Of a stretch of DNA of 64,000 nucleotides, positions 1-10,721 are shown piece by piece. Each line of letters opens with the position of its first letter. Position 1 is the stretch's first letter. This stretch comes from Cyanodermella asteris (Eukaryota; Ascomycota; Lecanoromycetes; Ostropales; Stictidaceae): positions 1,241,866 to 1,305,865 of the forward strand of contig UYJD01000008.1 of assembly GCA_900618795.1 (NCBI GenBank), given 5' to 3'. Under the pieces are notes generated by a model. It saw only the letters and a program-made list of their open reading frames with translations, ran no database searches and was not told the origin of the DNA. A program made the translations under genes and the position numbers.

Positions 1-15
1 CCCCCCCCCCCCCCC
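1..15. repeat. Poly-C run at the window edge
   Basis: The window opens with fifteen consecutive C residues followed by GGGCCC. It is not a telomere repeat (no CCCTAA unit). It is either a short homopolymer tract or an artefact of a sequence end; the sequence alone cannot decide. Confidence 0.6.
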
Positions 16-61
16 GGGCCCACTTTGGTCTGCACACGATACATCGGAGCATTCTGCCAGC

Positions 62-907
62 ATGTCTCTCATGACACGGGCACGCCACCTCATCGCCGGC
101 ATGGCTCTGATGTCCACAGTATCCCATGCCATCAATCCCTCCGACGCACCAAGCCTAGTACCACACCTCAACCAGTCGAAAGATGAATCCAGGACCGCGC
201 ACGACGAGGTTCTGCACTGCAGACTCGAGGTAGAGCCCAGAGTCACCGGTCGCTGCATCTGCACGTCCCCCCTCGAGTTCGTGGAGAAGGAATGGGTAGC
301 GGCTCACCAGCCGGCCGGGAATTACGACGACAACCAAATTTGGCAGTGCCCGGAAAGGCTCGGCAATTTCTGGGACTATGACGGCAACTGGATCGACTAC
401 AACGTGACGGGTGTCAGAGAGGGACCCGTCAAGCTTCTCGAAACCCGCCTGGGCAGCGAGATTGGGTGTGGTAAGAAATATCCGGCGGAGAATTGCTCTC
501 CGGCGAGAGTCTTGCCGCACACGAGTGCCAACGAACTCGACGACAGATTCGTCCTCAGCAGGCCGCCGAAGTTGCAGTGTACTTATCGATTCTGGGAGCT
601 CATCGCCGATTACAAAATCAACGGATCGCGCTGGGACGTGGACGTGACGGCGAACCAAATGGACGAGCTGTGGGCATCGTTCCTCCATTGCGGCTCCGAG
701 TCAAAGAGAGAGACATTCATTTGGGAGGAAGATGAAGACCAGGTGCTATATCTCGACTACCATCGCCCACGCTGGAGGCGATGGGGTCTCCACGTATACA
801 TGAACTTGGGTGCAAAGAATTGTATCGGAAATGAGATTCGCATATGGAGTGAGCACCATTGGCCCGGAGGCATCGACTTTGGCGGCGATTGCTATGGACC
901 CGGTTGA
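62..907 (+). CDS. Secreted cysteine-containing hypothetical protein
   Basis: A single-exon ORF of 281 residues. The first ~23 residues form a signal peptide: a basic start, then a hydrophobic core ending in VSHA. The mature part has ten cysteines spread over its length (for example GRCIC near residue 66 and EIGCGKKYPAENC near 142), an even number suited to disulfide bonds, and many aromatic residues. I recognise no family. Secretion is inferred from the signal peptide and the absence of any later membrane segment. It could be an apoplastic or effector-like protein, but nothing in the sequence proves a role. The first ATG is used; a second in-frame ATG at residue 4 would leave the signal peptide intact. 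Confidence 0.7.
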   Translation: MSLMTRARHLIAGMALMSTVSHAINPSDAPSLVPHLNQSKDESRTAHDEVLHCRLEVEPRVTGRCICTSPLEFVEKEWVAAHQPAGNYDDNQIWQCPERLGNFWDYDGNWIDYNVTGVREGPVKLLETRLGSEIGCGKKYPAENCSPARVLPHTSANELDDRFVLSRPPKLQCTYRFWELIADYKINGSRWDVDVTANQMDELWASFLHCGSESKRETFIWEEDEDQVLYLDYHRPRWRRWGLHVYMNLGAKNCIGNEIRIWSEHHWPGGIDFGGDCYGPG

Positions 908-1214
908 TAAAATACGCACCCGAAACCAGCAATGCAAGATGGATTCAGCCCGAATGGTCAGATCGGAAGCCACATAGCTGACAAAGGAGACGCCGGGACA
1001 GAATGCTGCGCCTAGGTTTGAGAACGGAACTTGAATTAATCAATTTAGTATTTCATGCCTTGTTCACAAATAGCGTCTAATGCCTCCTTCTTGCCTCGAC
1101 ACCTTCGAACGCCCGCCATGCAATGTTTAAAACCACGATGCCATTACCTTCCGTCAATGCCAATAACAATATGTACTGTATTTATGCCGCCGCGGTCATT
1201 CTGTCGTGCTCCCA
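908..1214. other. Intergenic, convergent 3' ends
   Basis: This gap lies between the stop of the secreted-protein gene and the stop of the convergent fatty acid hydroxylase gene. It holds short A/T-rich stretches that could be 3' UTRs. I see no gene. Confidence 0.5.
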
Positions 1215-2442
1215 TCATGCAGCCTTGGCAACTTGTGGCATCTGCAGCTCGGTCCCGAAAATTCGATCCCAGAAACGGCTGGTGACGCCAAAGCCGTTGT
1301 CGTAGTCTGCAAAGTGGTGCTGAAGATGGTACTTCTTGAGCTCGCGGTAGTACGAAGGAAGGCTAGAATACGTCAGCAGGCAGAAACGTCATCGGCAGGG
1401 GGTATACTCACTTTCGGTGATGTAAGAAATAGTGCGTAAGATCGTAGCAGATGTAGCCAAAAATGCCTCCGCAGTATACTGCGGTCGCGGCATACCAGTT
1501 GTAAGCAAACAGGAAATGCGCCAACTTCCAAAAAGGCGTCGCAAGTACCAAGAACAGGGCGGGAGGCATCACCAGCCGTAGTTTGTCCATGGGGAGGTAG
1601 TGGTGGATGCCGTGTAGGAGGAAGTGGAGCGTGATGCCCACTCGATTGTCGGGCAAGTAGTCCTCAATGTGGAATAGAAATCTGTGCATCGCGTATTCGA
1701 TCCAGGTCCACAAGCATACCCCGAACACCCAGTATGCCGCCGTCTCGGGGTAGCTGCTCAAGTTCTGCGATGCCAGAAAGACACCATAGCAGACGGGTGG
1801 GACCCAGACTGTGGGCACAACCCACCAAGGGGTGAGAGAAAGGGGCTCGAGAAAGTTTCCGAACAGCGGCGCAGATGCACCTCCTTTGTAGTGACGCGGG
1901 CGATGGACCTGTTCGAGGTAGAACTTCTTGCTGAATCCGCCGTTCCAAACCTGCATGAGCAGTGGTCGGTTGAGATCGAGGAATTTGTGTGTCTTGTAGT
2001 CCGCAGCCACGTTGGTCTCCACGCTCAGATCTTCTGCGCTAGACATGCCGGTCGCCTCAAAAACAGGTGTGCCGTTCTGCAGTGTGGCCTGCTCCAGCTC
2101 CTTGATTCCCTTTGCATTTGGAGGCATGGGCACGATGTTGTCCGGGTGGTTAGATTCCTTGACGACTTCCATGAGCGGCTCGGTGGCAACGTAGCCAATG
2201 TGGTAGTCGTCCAGGATCTCGTACGCAGAATCCGTGTGCAAGTGGGAGATCTCGTCCTTCAGAATGTCGGTAACATCTTTGCCGGCCCACTCGAGGATCA
2301 AATCGCCGCCGCCTGGATGGTCGTCGACGAACTCGGTCACGTCGTATACCTTGTTGCCGATGGACACATAGCACGACTTGGCCGAGTTGTGGGATGCGAA
2401 TTCAGCGCTGGGAAGCGTGGGTAGCTCCCGTGTGTCCGCCAT
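1215..2442 (-). CDS. SCS7: Fatty acid 2-hydroxylase (cytochrome b5 + sterol desaturase-like hydroxylase)
   Basis: This is the ER enzyme that alpha-hydroxylates the fatty acyl chain of ceramides. Two exons (1412-2442 and 1215-1362) are joined by a 49-nt intron (1363-1411, donor GTGAGT), giving 392 residues, close to the family's usual length. The start is the ATG before ADTREL; 38 further in-frame codons upstream do not look like protein. An N-terminal cytochrome b5 domain carries the HPGG haem motif (residues 42-45). The C-terminal half is hydrophobic and holds the di-iron histidine clusters HRFLFH, HGIHH, HYFLHH and HLQHH, the last in exon 2. Splicing restores HHR-N-LPSYYREL. The protein should be membrane-embedded and take electrons through its own b5 domain. 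The family assignment is firm; the substrate is by family. Confidence 0.95.
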
Positions 2443-4022
2443 TGTGTGCCGTGTCCTCCTCTTGAGATGTTTCCGGCCGAGTGGCGTTGTATAGAAATGC
2501 GCCGGCAATGGATGGCGGCGACAATCAATGAGCTGTCCGTCTCCAGGAAGCAGCAAGGCGCCGAAAGTGAAAGGATCGATACGGCTTGTGAAGTGTGCAG
2601 GACAAGGTTCTGGGTCGAAGCGAAGAGCAGGTAGGCAACGAGAGGAGGTACTGTAGCGATAATTCAGTGTTGGAAATGCAGCAAGATGAGATGGGCGGCC
2701 GCCGCGGCGATCGCAAGCAGCACCTTCTCGCGCCGTCTTTCATTGGCCGGCCGGCGCCATGTGAGAAATCCGGCAAATCTCTCCTGAAACCGCCGACCCT
2801 CTCGACAATTTCACTCCACCACGTCAGTGGCGACTGTTCTTTCATCAGCAAGATTTGTGCTCAGTCAGCATGTCATGTTCTTGCAATAGTTTCGCATCTC
2901 TGCACGAACGAATTGCTTGTCGTGTGCCTTGTTCAGCAATTCCCTTCTTGTACCCTTTCAATGATCGCATCGCCTGCTCGTGGTAGCTCAACCTTGATGT
3001 TTTCAATCGCGACTGCAATGCCATCAACGTGAATCGGCGAAGATCAGCGTCGTCTCCATGGAAGGTGCTGAATCGATCACGTCCAGCGCAAGGCGGGCAG
3101 GCAAAAGTCGCGGCGTAAGTGCTGTAGCTTCTACTCACTCTGCCATATGTATCTCTACCTTCAGGGATAACATTTTGGGTACCCGTAGAAATCAATGCTT
3201 GTGTACTTGACAAGATACTGACCTGACTCGGTTCTGAAGTCGTTGCACAAAAACGTTCAGAGGTGATCTTGTACGTGCGCCGCGACTTGTGCTCACCCAG
3301 TTTGAGCGGGAACAGTTCACATGGAGTTGTAGAGGGTGGATCAAGCACTTTCGCGTCTGATATCTTGTTACAATCGATGGCCGGCATTGCTCTCCATCTA
3401 CAATGACAGAACTGCTGAGACGACAGCGGTCACGGGCAAGCTCAGAAATGTACTAAATGCCGATTGGCGGAGACGACGGCGGAGCGAGAAAAGAAGTGCG
3501 GCGGATGCGCTGGCGAAGCCCCGCTCACGACACGCTGACTCGCCCGACGATTGCAAACTCGCCAACCGCCAGCCCAGCACGCCAATTGGGTTTCTACTAC
3601 GCACTACGCACTCGATGGGGACGAGGATGCCGCTAGAGGCCCAACGGCTTCATCCTCGACGTTCCAAGGACGTGAGGCTCAAGATTCAACTTTTCCTCCT
3701 CGTGGTTCGAGAGAAAGCTTGAAAACGACCCTCGTCAGCATCCAAGCAAAAGAGTCTGTTCGCTCTGCGCAAGCCGACGAGATCGGCCAGTGGCATCTTG
3801 ATTCTCGACTTCCTCGCCGCAGCCTTACGCCCTGTCTTTTGGTTCCGGCTGCCAGTCGGGGCCGCTCGCGTTAGCACTCTAGCGTAGCTTCCGACGAACG
3901 GTTCCATCACTTTCCCCAATCTCACCTGATAGCAAGTCAGTCCTGTTTCCTTTCACCAATTGTCTTATCTCACTCTCAAGAGACGACCATGTACTCAGCC
4001 GAGAGCGTGTTTGACATTTGAC
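2443..4022. other. Intergenic region, divergent promoters
   Basis: These 1.6 kb separate the divergent starts of the hydroxylase and the 4023 gene. Open frames occur on both strands, including a 180-codon minus-strand one at 2845-3387 containing a GTGAGT site, but none has convincing protein character or a recognisable domain. It probably contains the promoters and 5' UTRs of both neighbours. Confidence 0.5.
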
Positions 4023-4952
4023 ATGGTAGTGCCAGAGAGCTTCTCCCTCGCCCGCTTTCTGGCCGAACGCTCCCCCTCGTCCGACTCGCGTCTGGCGCGC
4101 AGGGTTGCCGACCAGCACTTGCATTTGCCATTACGACTGCGTATCGATGTAGCCAATATCAGTGAGGCTTTCGATGACATGTCTCCACCGGACAGTCCAC
4201 GCTCCGACGGCACGTCTTTGCTTATGTCGGGTAATGCGAGTCTGCCAGCCTTGCGACGCAGCTCCGTTGGCAGTCTGAGGTCGCGAGCATCGAGATCATC
4301 ATGGAGCATCAGCACCCCGGGTCCGGTCGAGACTGGTGTACCGCTCCTCCCACTGGCACCGGGTGCCCCGGATTTTCTACCTGTCGGTCAGGCTTTGCAA
4401 AGCATTGCCGAACCACCAGCCATCTTTGAGTGTCCTTTCATCGACTTGCACTGTCATCAGCGCTTCTCCAGGTTCAATTCATGGCTCACACACTCATTGG
4501 AGCACTTCAAAGACGCATTGCCTCCTGGAAATAGCCGATGCGTCTTCTGTCAGAGGATCTTCCCTTCCGAGGCCGGGATGGAGAGCTGGCACGACAAGCT
4601 CGTGTGCACGGCCCAACACCATGCATACGAAGGTGCTAGACTGCAGCATGCACGTCCCGATTTTGCCTTGCACAGATATCTCTGGGAGAAGGGCTGCATC
4701 TCGCGTGCAGAGTGGAAAGAGCTCGGCAATTTGAGGACGGAATCATTACGAAGGGGAAACAGAGGGACTGGAGCTGTTATGGGCGGTGCTGGGTTGAGCC
4801 CTCCGAACAGCCCTCAAGATGACGGAAATACAAGGGGTGAGCAGGACATGGTTGTAATGACGACTAATAGGAGGAGAGATAGAGACAAGGAACGGCGACT
4901 CAGGGAGATCGAGAGGCTTCAAGCACGACAAGATGATGAGGAGGACGATTGA
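4023..4952 (+). CDS. Hypothetical protein with a CxxC...H motif
   Basis: A single-exon gene of 309 residues starting at the ATG before VVPES; the open frame extends 21 codons upstream but begins with TTG. The N-terminal half is Ser/Pro-rich and probably disordered (repeated SPP, RSS and SLRSR). A folded block around residues 135-225 contains RCVFCQRIF followed by SWHDKLVC and several histidines, reminiscent of a degenerate zinc finger. The C-terminus is highly charged (RRRDRDKERRLREIERLQ, then an acidic end), likely a helix. I do not recognise the family. A nucleic-acid or protein-binding role is possible but unproven. Confidence 0.65.
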   Translation: MVVPESFSLARFLAERSPSSDSRLARRVADQHLHLPLRLRIDVANISEAFDDMSPPDSPRSDGTSLLMSGNASLPALRRSSVGSLRSRASRSSWSISTPGPVETGVPLLPLAPGAPDFLPVGQALQSIAEPPAIFECPFIDLHCHQRFSRFNSWLTHSLEHFKDALPPGNSRCVFCQRIFPSEAGMESWHDKLVCTAQHHAYEGARLQHARPDFALHRYLWEKGCISRAEWKELGNLRTESLRRGNRGTGAVMGGAGLSPPNSPQDDGNTRGEQDMVVMTTNRRRDRDKERRLREIERLQARQDDEEDD

Positions 4953-6444
4953 GACTGGACATTTGTGATACGATATGGCGCCTGCTGGAAGAACTTGCAA
5001 GAATGATACCCCGGGCAGAGAGAACTTGGCGTTTCAAAGTGTTTGATCGAGGGTATTTTCACCGTATTGAGCATGGGAGAGGAGGTGAATACCACTTATG
5101 ACGGCGCTGAATGTTCCCCTGGCTGGGAATGGGGTTGGGCTGAGACCGTGCTCTGCCGGCTGCTGACATGGATTGCGGCTGCTGGCGCCCGTCGGTAGCC
5201 CGTGCACTTGGAATCCACTTCACGCTCCACTTCACAGTATCACTTCAATGTCAAGTCGTGAAATATACGACGAGCAATGTTCCATGAGCTGATGCATTGG
5301 ATAGTATCGGCATTTGCCCTGTACACGATGGAGGTGAAATCGCTTAGCAGCTTTCTCCACAAGACTTATGAGTAGCGAGTTGTTTCATGCACGAATCCGA
5401 CATGTTTCCCCAAATATTTGCTGCACTTGCTCGCACGGACATGGAAGATTGTCTCATGCCGTATTCTGCAGCAAACCCGTCCGTTTGATGCATCGGCACC
5501 CGCATGGCACGATCGATAAGGCAAGCGCGGCCCTGCAAGGTCGACCGTGCCTTCCATCCCTGGCGGCCGCCACCAAGGCAGCAGCCCCGCATCGCCAACC
5601 CTGGCGCGTCCCAGCTTCAACCGTGACGGAAAGCGCAAGGCAGGCTGACACGAATCACAACGACAGTGCATCGTGATCTGACGGTGAAGTTGTGCCATGC
5701 ATGCATGTAGCAATAATGCTTCGCAGACATGACTCAGTAGTAGGTTTTTGGAGTACCGTCCGTCCCTTCTTCAAAGCTCGTCGACCTGCAAGGGTCCAAG
5801 TCTCGGACAGCATCGATTGGGCAACAACTCAATAACAATTGCCCGGTTCGCTCATCAGGAATGCCTTGCTATGCTTTGCTCTTGTCGTGCTCGCGATTGC
5901 CATCCCATCACTTGCGTGGCCCGAGCTTTGACTTCTGAGTTGCCCGGACGCCTCGCCCGTCACCCTCAGCATCATATCTCGCCTTTCCCAACACCCAAAC
6001 CATCCTCGCTTCACTTCACCAACCAGATTTCAACAGATAACTTCAACTTATCACCGGCCTTGCGCATCTTCTTGCCATCCTTTACACATGTGATAGCGTT
6101 AGCTCCCCACCTACCGACAGCTACCAGCTCACCGACTGCTTCAGCCTCGCAGCATCGGGAAGCGCTTTGTCCTCATCCAGCCTTGTTTGCAGCAAAGGCA
6201 AACACGCTTGACAGCTTGGCTTTATCTATCAATCATCACCGGCCAGGGCCTTTGCTCTTCGTTTTCACAACACAGTGAGTTGCTTGAGCTTGATTGGCCG
6301 TCGTTTCAATAGCCCAATTGAGTCTCTCGAAAGCTCGCCAACGCCAGGTCACGATTTCAGCTTGTTCATTGTGGCTGCCAGCGCTCGCATATTGACAGGC
6401 TCTGACCTCATCCAATCTGCTCACCCTCTCCTCTCTTCACAAAT
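4953..6444. other. Intergenic region and Argonaute 5' leader
   Basis: About 1.5 kb upstream of the Argonaute gene. The last ~500 bases are rich in C and T (many CTTC, CACC and TCACC runs), as is common in fungal promoters and 5' UTRs. Open frames on either strand look non-coding. No RNA gene was recognised. Confidence 0.5.
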
Positions 6445-9400
6445 ATGAGTGAGCGCGGTCGTGGAGGCCGTGGAGGTGGTGGCATGCCTCACCGCCCTCG
6501 TGGTGGCTTTGGTCCCGGTCAGGATGGCGGTGCTGGACGCGGTCGTGGCGATGGTGGAGGAGGTCGAGGAGGATATAGGCCTGGACCGGGACCTGCATCC
6601 AATGCACCGCGTGGTGCTGACCCCGGTGACAGGCCGCCTCGAAGAGCCGACCTGGACATCTTCAAGTGAGTGCCTCCGAATGTGCAAGGAAACTCAGTTG
6701 CTAACTTTCCGTAGACAACAAGGTGGCGAACCCCCGTCCAAGGCAGTAACCGACCTTGAGAACAAAATCGTTGCGAAGACACAAGCTGCTATCGCCTCAA
6801 AGTCTAAAGCCTTGGAACCGACAAGCCCAGCTCGTCCATCTTACGGCACGAAGGGCGAGGCTGTCGTGCTTTGGGCGAACTATTTCCCGCTCACCCCGAA
6901 GAATATTACGGTATACAAGTACTCGGTGGACATCAAGCGCGTTGCCACAGGTCCGGCAGCCGGCCCCAAGCGCAAGAAGCGAATCATGCAGATACTGCTG
7001 GACGACGACCTTGCCGAGTGGAAGACCGAACTTGCTACTGATTTTGTTTCGAACCTGGTGTCCCGCAAGGACTTGCGAAAGGAGCTGCATGGGAAGGATC
7101 TAGTGGTCCCATACAAGACCGAAGGCGTAGATCCCATTGCCGCAACTGATCCCAGGGCCAAGACTTATTCGGTCAAGATACAATTCACCGGAGAGTGTGC
7201 TCTGTCCGATTTGCTCGACTATGTGAATCAGACCCAGGCAGCTCCATGGCTTGAAAATCACGAAGCGATCATCTCGGCGCTCAACATCATTGTTGGCCAT
7301 AATCCAAAGTCGATCAGCAGTATCGCTAGCATCGGCGCAAACCGCCACTACGACTTGAATGCAACCGGAGCAGATAAATTCAACCTTGGTGGTGGCCTCC
7401 AAGCTATCCGTGGCTACTTTGTCAGCGTGCGCCCGGCTACTACCAGGCTGCTTCTGAACTTACAAGTCAAGAATGGCGCCTTCTACCATGCAGCACGTCT
7501 CGACAAGTTGATGAAGATGTTCGCCGCCGTTCCGAAACAACACATCGCAAGTCTGGCCAGGTTTCTTAAGAGGTTGAACCTGGACGCCAATCACATGAAC
7601 AACAGGAACAGCGCTGGCACGCGCGTTCCAAGCCTTCGCACTATATTTGACCTGGCCAGTCCTCAGGATGCCAACAGCAGCAACAGCAAAGACAAGACTG
7701 TCAAAGCCTATGGCGCCGGGCCCAAGGAAGTGCGGTTCTGGATGGAGAAAGAGAAGAAGTGGATGACGGTTTATGATTATTTCGTAAGCAAAGGTGTCAG
7801 ACCAGATCCCGATCTGCCGGTAGTCAACGTTGGTGACCGACAAAAGCCAGTCTACCTTGTTGCTGAGGTGTGCGACATCCTTCCCGGTCAGGCTGCGAGA
7901 GCAAAACTTAAGCCGTACCAAACGGCGAACATGATAGGGTTCGCCGTCCGCCGTCCGCATCTGAATGCAATCTCCGTCGTCACCTCGGGCATTCGATTGA
8001 TTGGAGCAGGAACTGGTAACGAAACTTTGGTAAGTTCAGTGATTCTCTACAGGGATGCTTGCTAACTATACGAAGAATGCTTTTGGTATCAACATCGATT
8101 CGAAAATGGTTGCAGTCAACGGACGCAAACTGCCGCCTCCAGCTCTTCAGTATGCCGAGCGCAAAAGAGCAAATCCAAGATTCGGAGCATGGAACCTTGC
8201 CCAGAACAAGGTCATTCGTGGCACGCAGCTGCGAAGCTGGTCTTGGCTCCGCATACACTGGGACACCGACGGGCGCTTCACCAATGCCGATGAGATAAAC
8301 ATGTCGATGGCACCATTCGCCAGCACCTTGAATGCCAGTGGTCTTGGCGTGATCAACTGCCACACGGGCAAGGTGGTTGCTGTGAACCAAAATAATTACA
8401 AGGCAGAGATTGAGCAGTGGGTTGGCCGCATGGCTAAAAATCCGAAGAACATCCAATTTTTGGTGGTTGTTCTGCCCGACAAGATGAACATTCCACTGTA
8501 CAACAGCGTCAAGATCTCTTGCGACATCAACCACGGCTTGCTCAATCTTTGCGTCCAAGATAGCAAGTTCCAGGGAGGAAAGGTTGATTACTTTGCCAAC
8601 ATCGCGCTCAAAGTCAATCTCAAGCTTGGCGGCCGCAACCACGAGATCGACAGAATGGGCTTGATTTCAGAGGGCAAGACCATGGTCGTCGGCATGGACG
8701 TCACACATCCGTCGCCGGGCTCAAAGAAAGAAGCACCAAGTGTCGCAGCAGTCGTGGCGTCCATCGACAAGCAACTCGGTCAATGGCCGGCCACCTTAGG
8801 CCTTCTCGAGCCTCGCACGGAGATGATGAACAGCCTGCTTCAAAAGATGGTAGAGACACGCCTCGCTCTGTGGAAGAAACACAACTCCAGCCAACTGCCG
8901 GAGAATATTCTTGTCTACCGTGATGGTGTCTCTGAGGGACAATACGACCAAGTCCTCGGTCTGGAACTACCAGAAATCCGCAAGGCTTGTGCCGCCGTTT
9001 ATCCGGCAGACAGAACCAATGCCGGCTTCCCGAAGATCACAATTGTCGTCGTTGGTAAGCGCCATCACACGCGATTCTATGCCACGAATGAGAGGCAGCG
9101 AGATCAGAGGTCCGGCAATCCCGAAGCCGGCACTGTTGTTGACCGCGGTGTGACACAGGCCTGGTTCTGGGACTTCTTCCTTCAAGCGCATGCTGCAATC
9201 CAAGGAACAGCTCGTCCGGCACACTACTACGTGGTATACGACCAGATATTCAGAGCCAAGCAGACTCCGCAAGCTTTGGCAGCCGATGCTTTGCAAGAGC
9301 TGACCCATAACATGTGCTATCTGTTTGGACGCGCCACCAAGGCTGTCTCGATCTGCCCGCCCGCATATTACGCAGACATCGTCGCCGAGCGCGCACGTTG

Positions 9401-9527
9401 TTATCTGCATGAGCTGTTCGACCCGGCAGCGAGCGAGACCGATACAACCACCAGCGGCGGGCAAACGGCACCTCAGAACGGTGTCACTATCCATCCAAGG
9501 ATTTTGGACACCATGTTCTACACTTGA
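6445..9527 (+). CDS. QDE2: Argonaute, QDE-2-like RNA silencing slicer
   Basis: The effector of RNA silencing: it binds small guide RNAs and cleaves matching RNA. Three exons (6445-6665, 6715-8029, 8076-9527), with introns of 49 and 46 nt, give 995 residues. Residues 1-65 are Gly/Arg-rich (RGG-type), as in fungal QDE-2 proteins. An N-terminal Argonaute domain follows, then PAZ (about 330-480, including TVYDYFVSKG) and PIWI. The catalytic tetrad is readable: D720 in VGMDVTHPS, E761 in EPRTEMM as the glutamate finger, D795 in YRDGVSEGQ and D946 in AYYADIVAERAR. This is a DEDD set, expected to be slicing-competent. The final EPxxYT-like tail of the family is replaced by TMFYT, keeping the terminal aromatic-Thr. 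No lesion is seen. No Dicer or RdRP lies nearby. Confidence 0.96.
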
Positions 9528-10721
9528 GCCAGATACCCTAAAGTGAACTCGCTCAGGCCTGGTGTCTCAAAGCAGTTGCACTGATCTGAAAGGCTGCTGC
9601 AATTGTGCAATCCTGCCCGTCTTGATGAGCTTGCAGTGTCCTGCAAGCTGTTTCGGAGTGGTGTCAATTTAGATGGATGTTGGGCTGCGATGGTGAAAAT
9701 AGAAATTGTTCAGGTAATAAATTAATGACGGAATGATGAACTATATCTACATATGAACAAATGGCTGTTGCACTGCAATCTTGGCGTGAAGACGACGTTT
9801 GGAGTGCTTAAGTGTGATTCTTGCACTGCGTGTCTGCGATGGATGTGAAGGGTTATTCTACTGCATTCGCCTGGGTGCTCGACCGATCATTCAGCGACCG
9901 CTCCGCTTGACAACCCACGCGCCAGTACATAGGGCGATACACGAGCTTGACCTGGATACGAGTGCGGGTGTTCTTTCGAGTGGGCGCTACTCTGTGCGAT
10001 GGGTTGGGGGAGCAAAGGGATGCTGAGTCATCCTACTTTGCTTTTCCATGTCCAAGCTCGATTTCTCATCGCCGTGCGAGAATACAAGCAGTGAGGATTC
10101 CTCTGCACCAGCCGTGAGAAGCCATGTAATCAGCAACAGCTCATACATGTTTACATTGGTCGGAGAACAGCCTAAGTTTCCCGGCACCATGCGGCACTGG
10201 TGGCGAAGAAACGTCGGCGCCAGCGAAGAGGCGCAACTTCGGGGCACCAACACGCGCTGAAACTACAACGGAGACGATCAAGCACAATCGCAGGCTTTCA
10301 TTTGTGTTTCTTTGCTAGCGTCAGGACTGGTCAGATTGTCAGAATGTGGGCCATGTGTGGCACGAGAAGTTTATAATGCGCGTATACTGACTTTGCCGGA
10401 TGGTCATGCAAGGCCAGTCAGCAAAAGTCATGATGCACCCCGAAATAGGCTTAGTGGTGGGAGTACAGTGGGTTAGGGGGGCTGCTCCCGCTGTCACGTC
10501 ACCTATTAACGATCGACTTCAGGGCACAGGGCGAGCCAGTCCCGGGCGATGCCTAGTTGGGGCGCAACAGGACTTGTGCACGCTGGCCTTGATATTAAGC
10601 CCTTTGCCCCTCCGGTTTCGAGATGTGAAGTTCTTCTGGCTATTCTTGTGTGCTTTCGAATTGTAGCTGCAGCCATGATGAGCGCTCCGCGGTCATGTGC
10701 TTGAAATACTGACTCGAATAG
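9528..10721. other. Intergenic region before the HET gene
   Basis: About 1.2 kb with Argonaute 3' sequence at the left. The right end should include the missing first exon and an intron of the HET gene: TACTGACTCGAATAG at 10707-10721 looks like a branch site plus acceptor. No other gene was recognised. Confidence 0.45.

Noticed and set aside
2845-3387. 180-codon minus-strand open frame with an internal GTGAGT
   Set aside because: No recognisable domain, no consistent frame across the possible intron, and composition like a non-coding spacer.
5748-6278. 176-codon plus-strand open frame upstream of the Argonaute gene
   Set aside because: Ser/Pro/His-rich reading of a C/T-rich 5' leader; no protein-like pattern.
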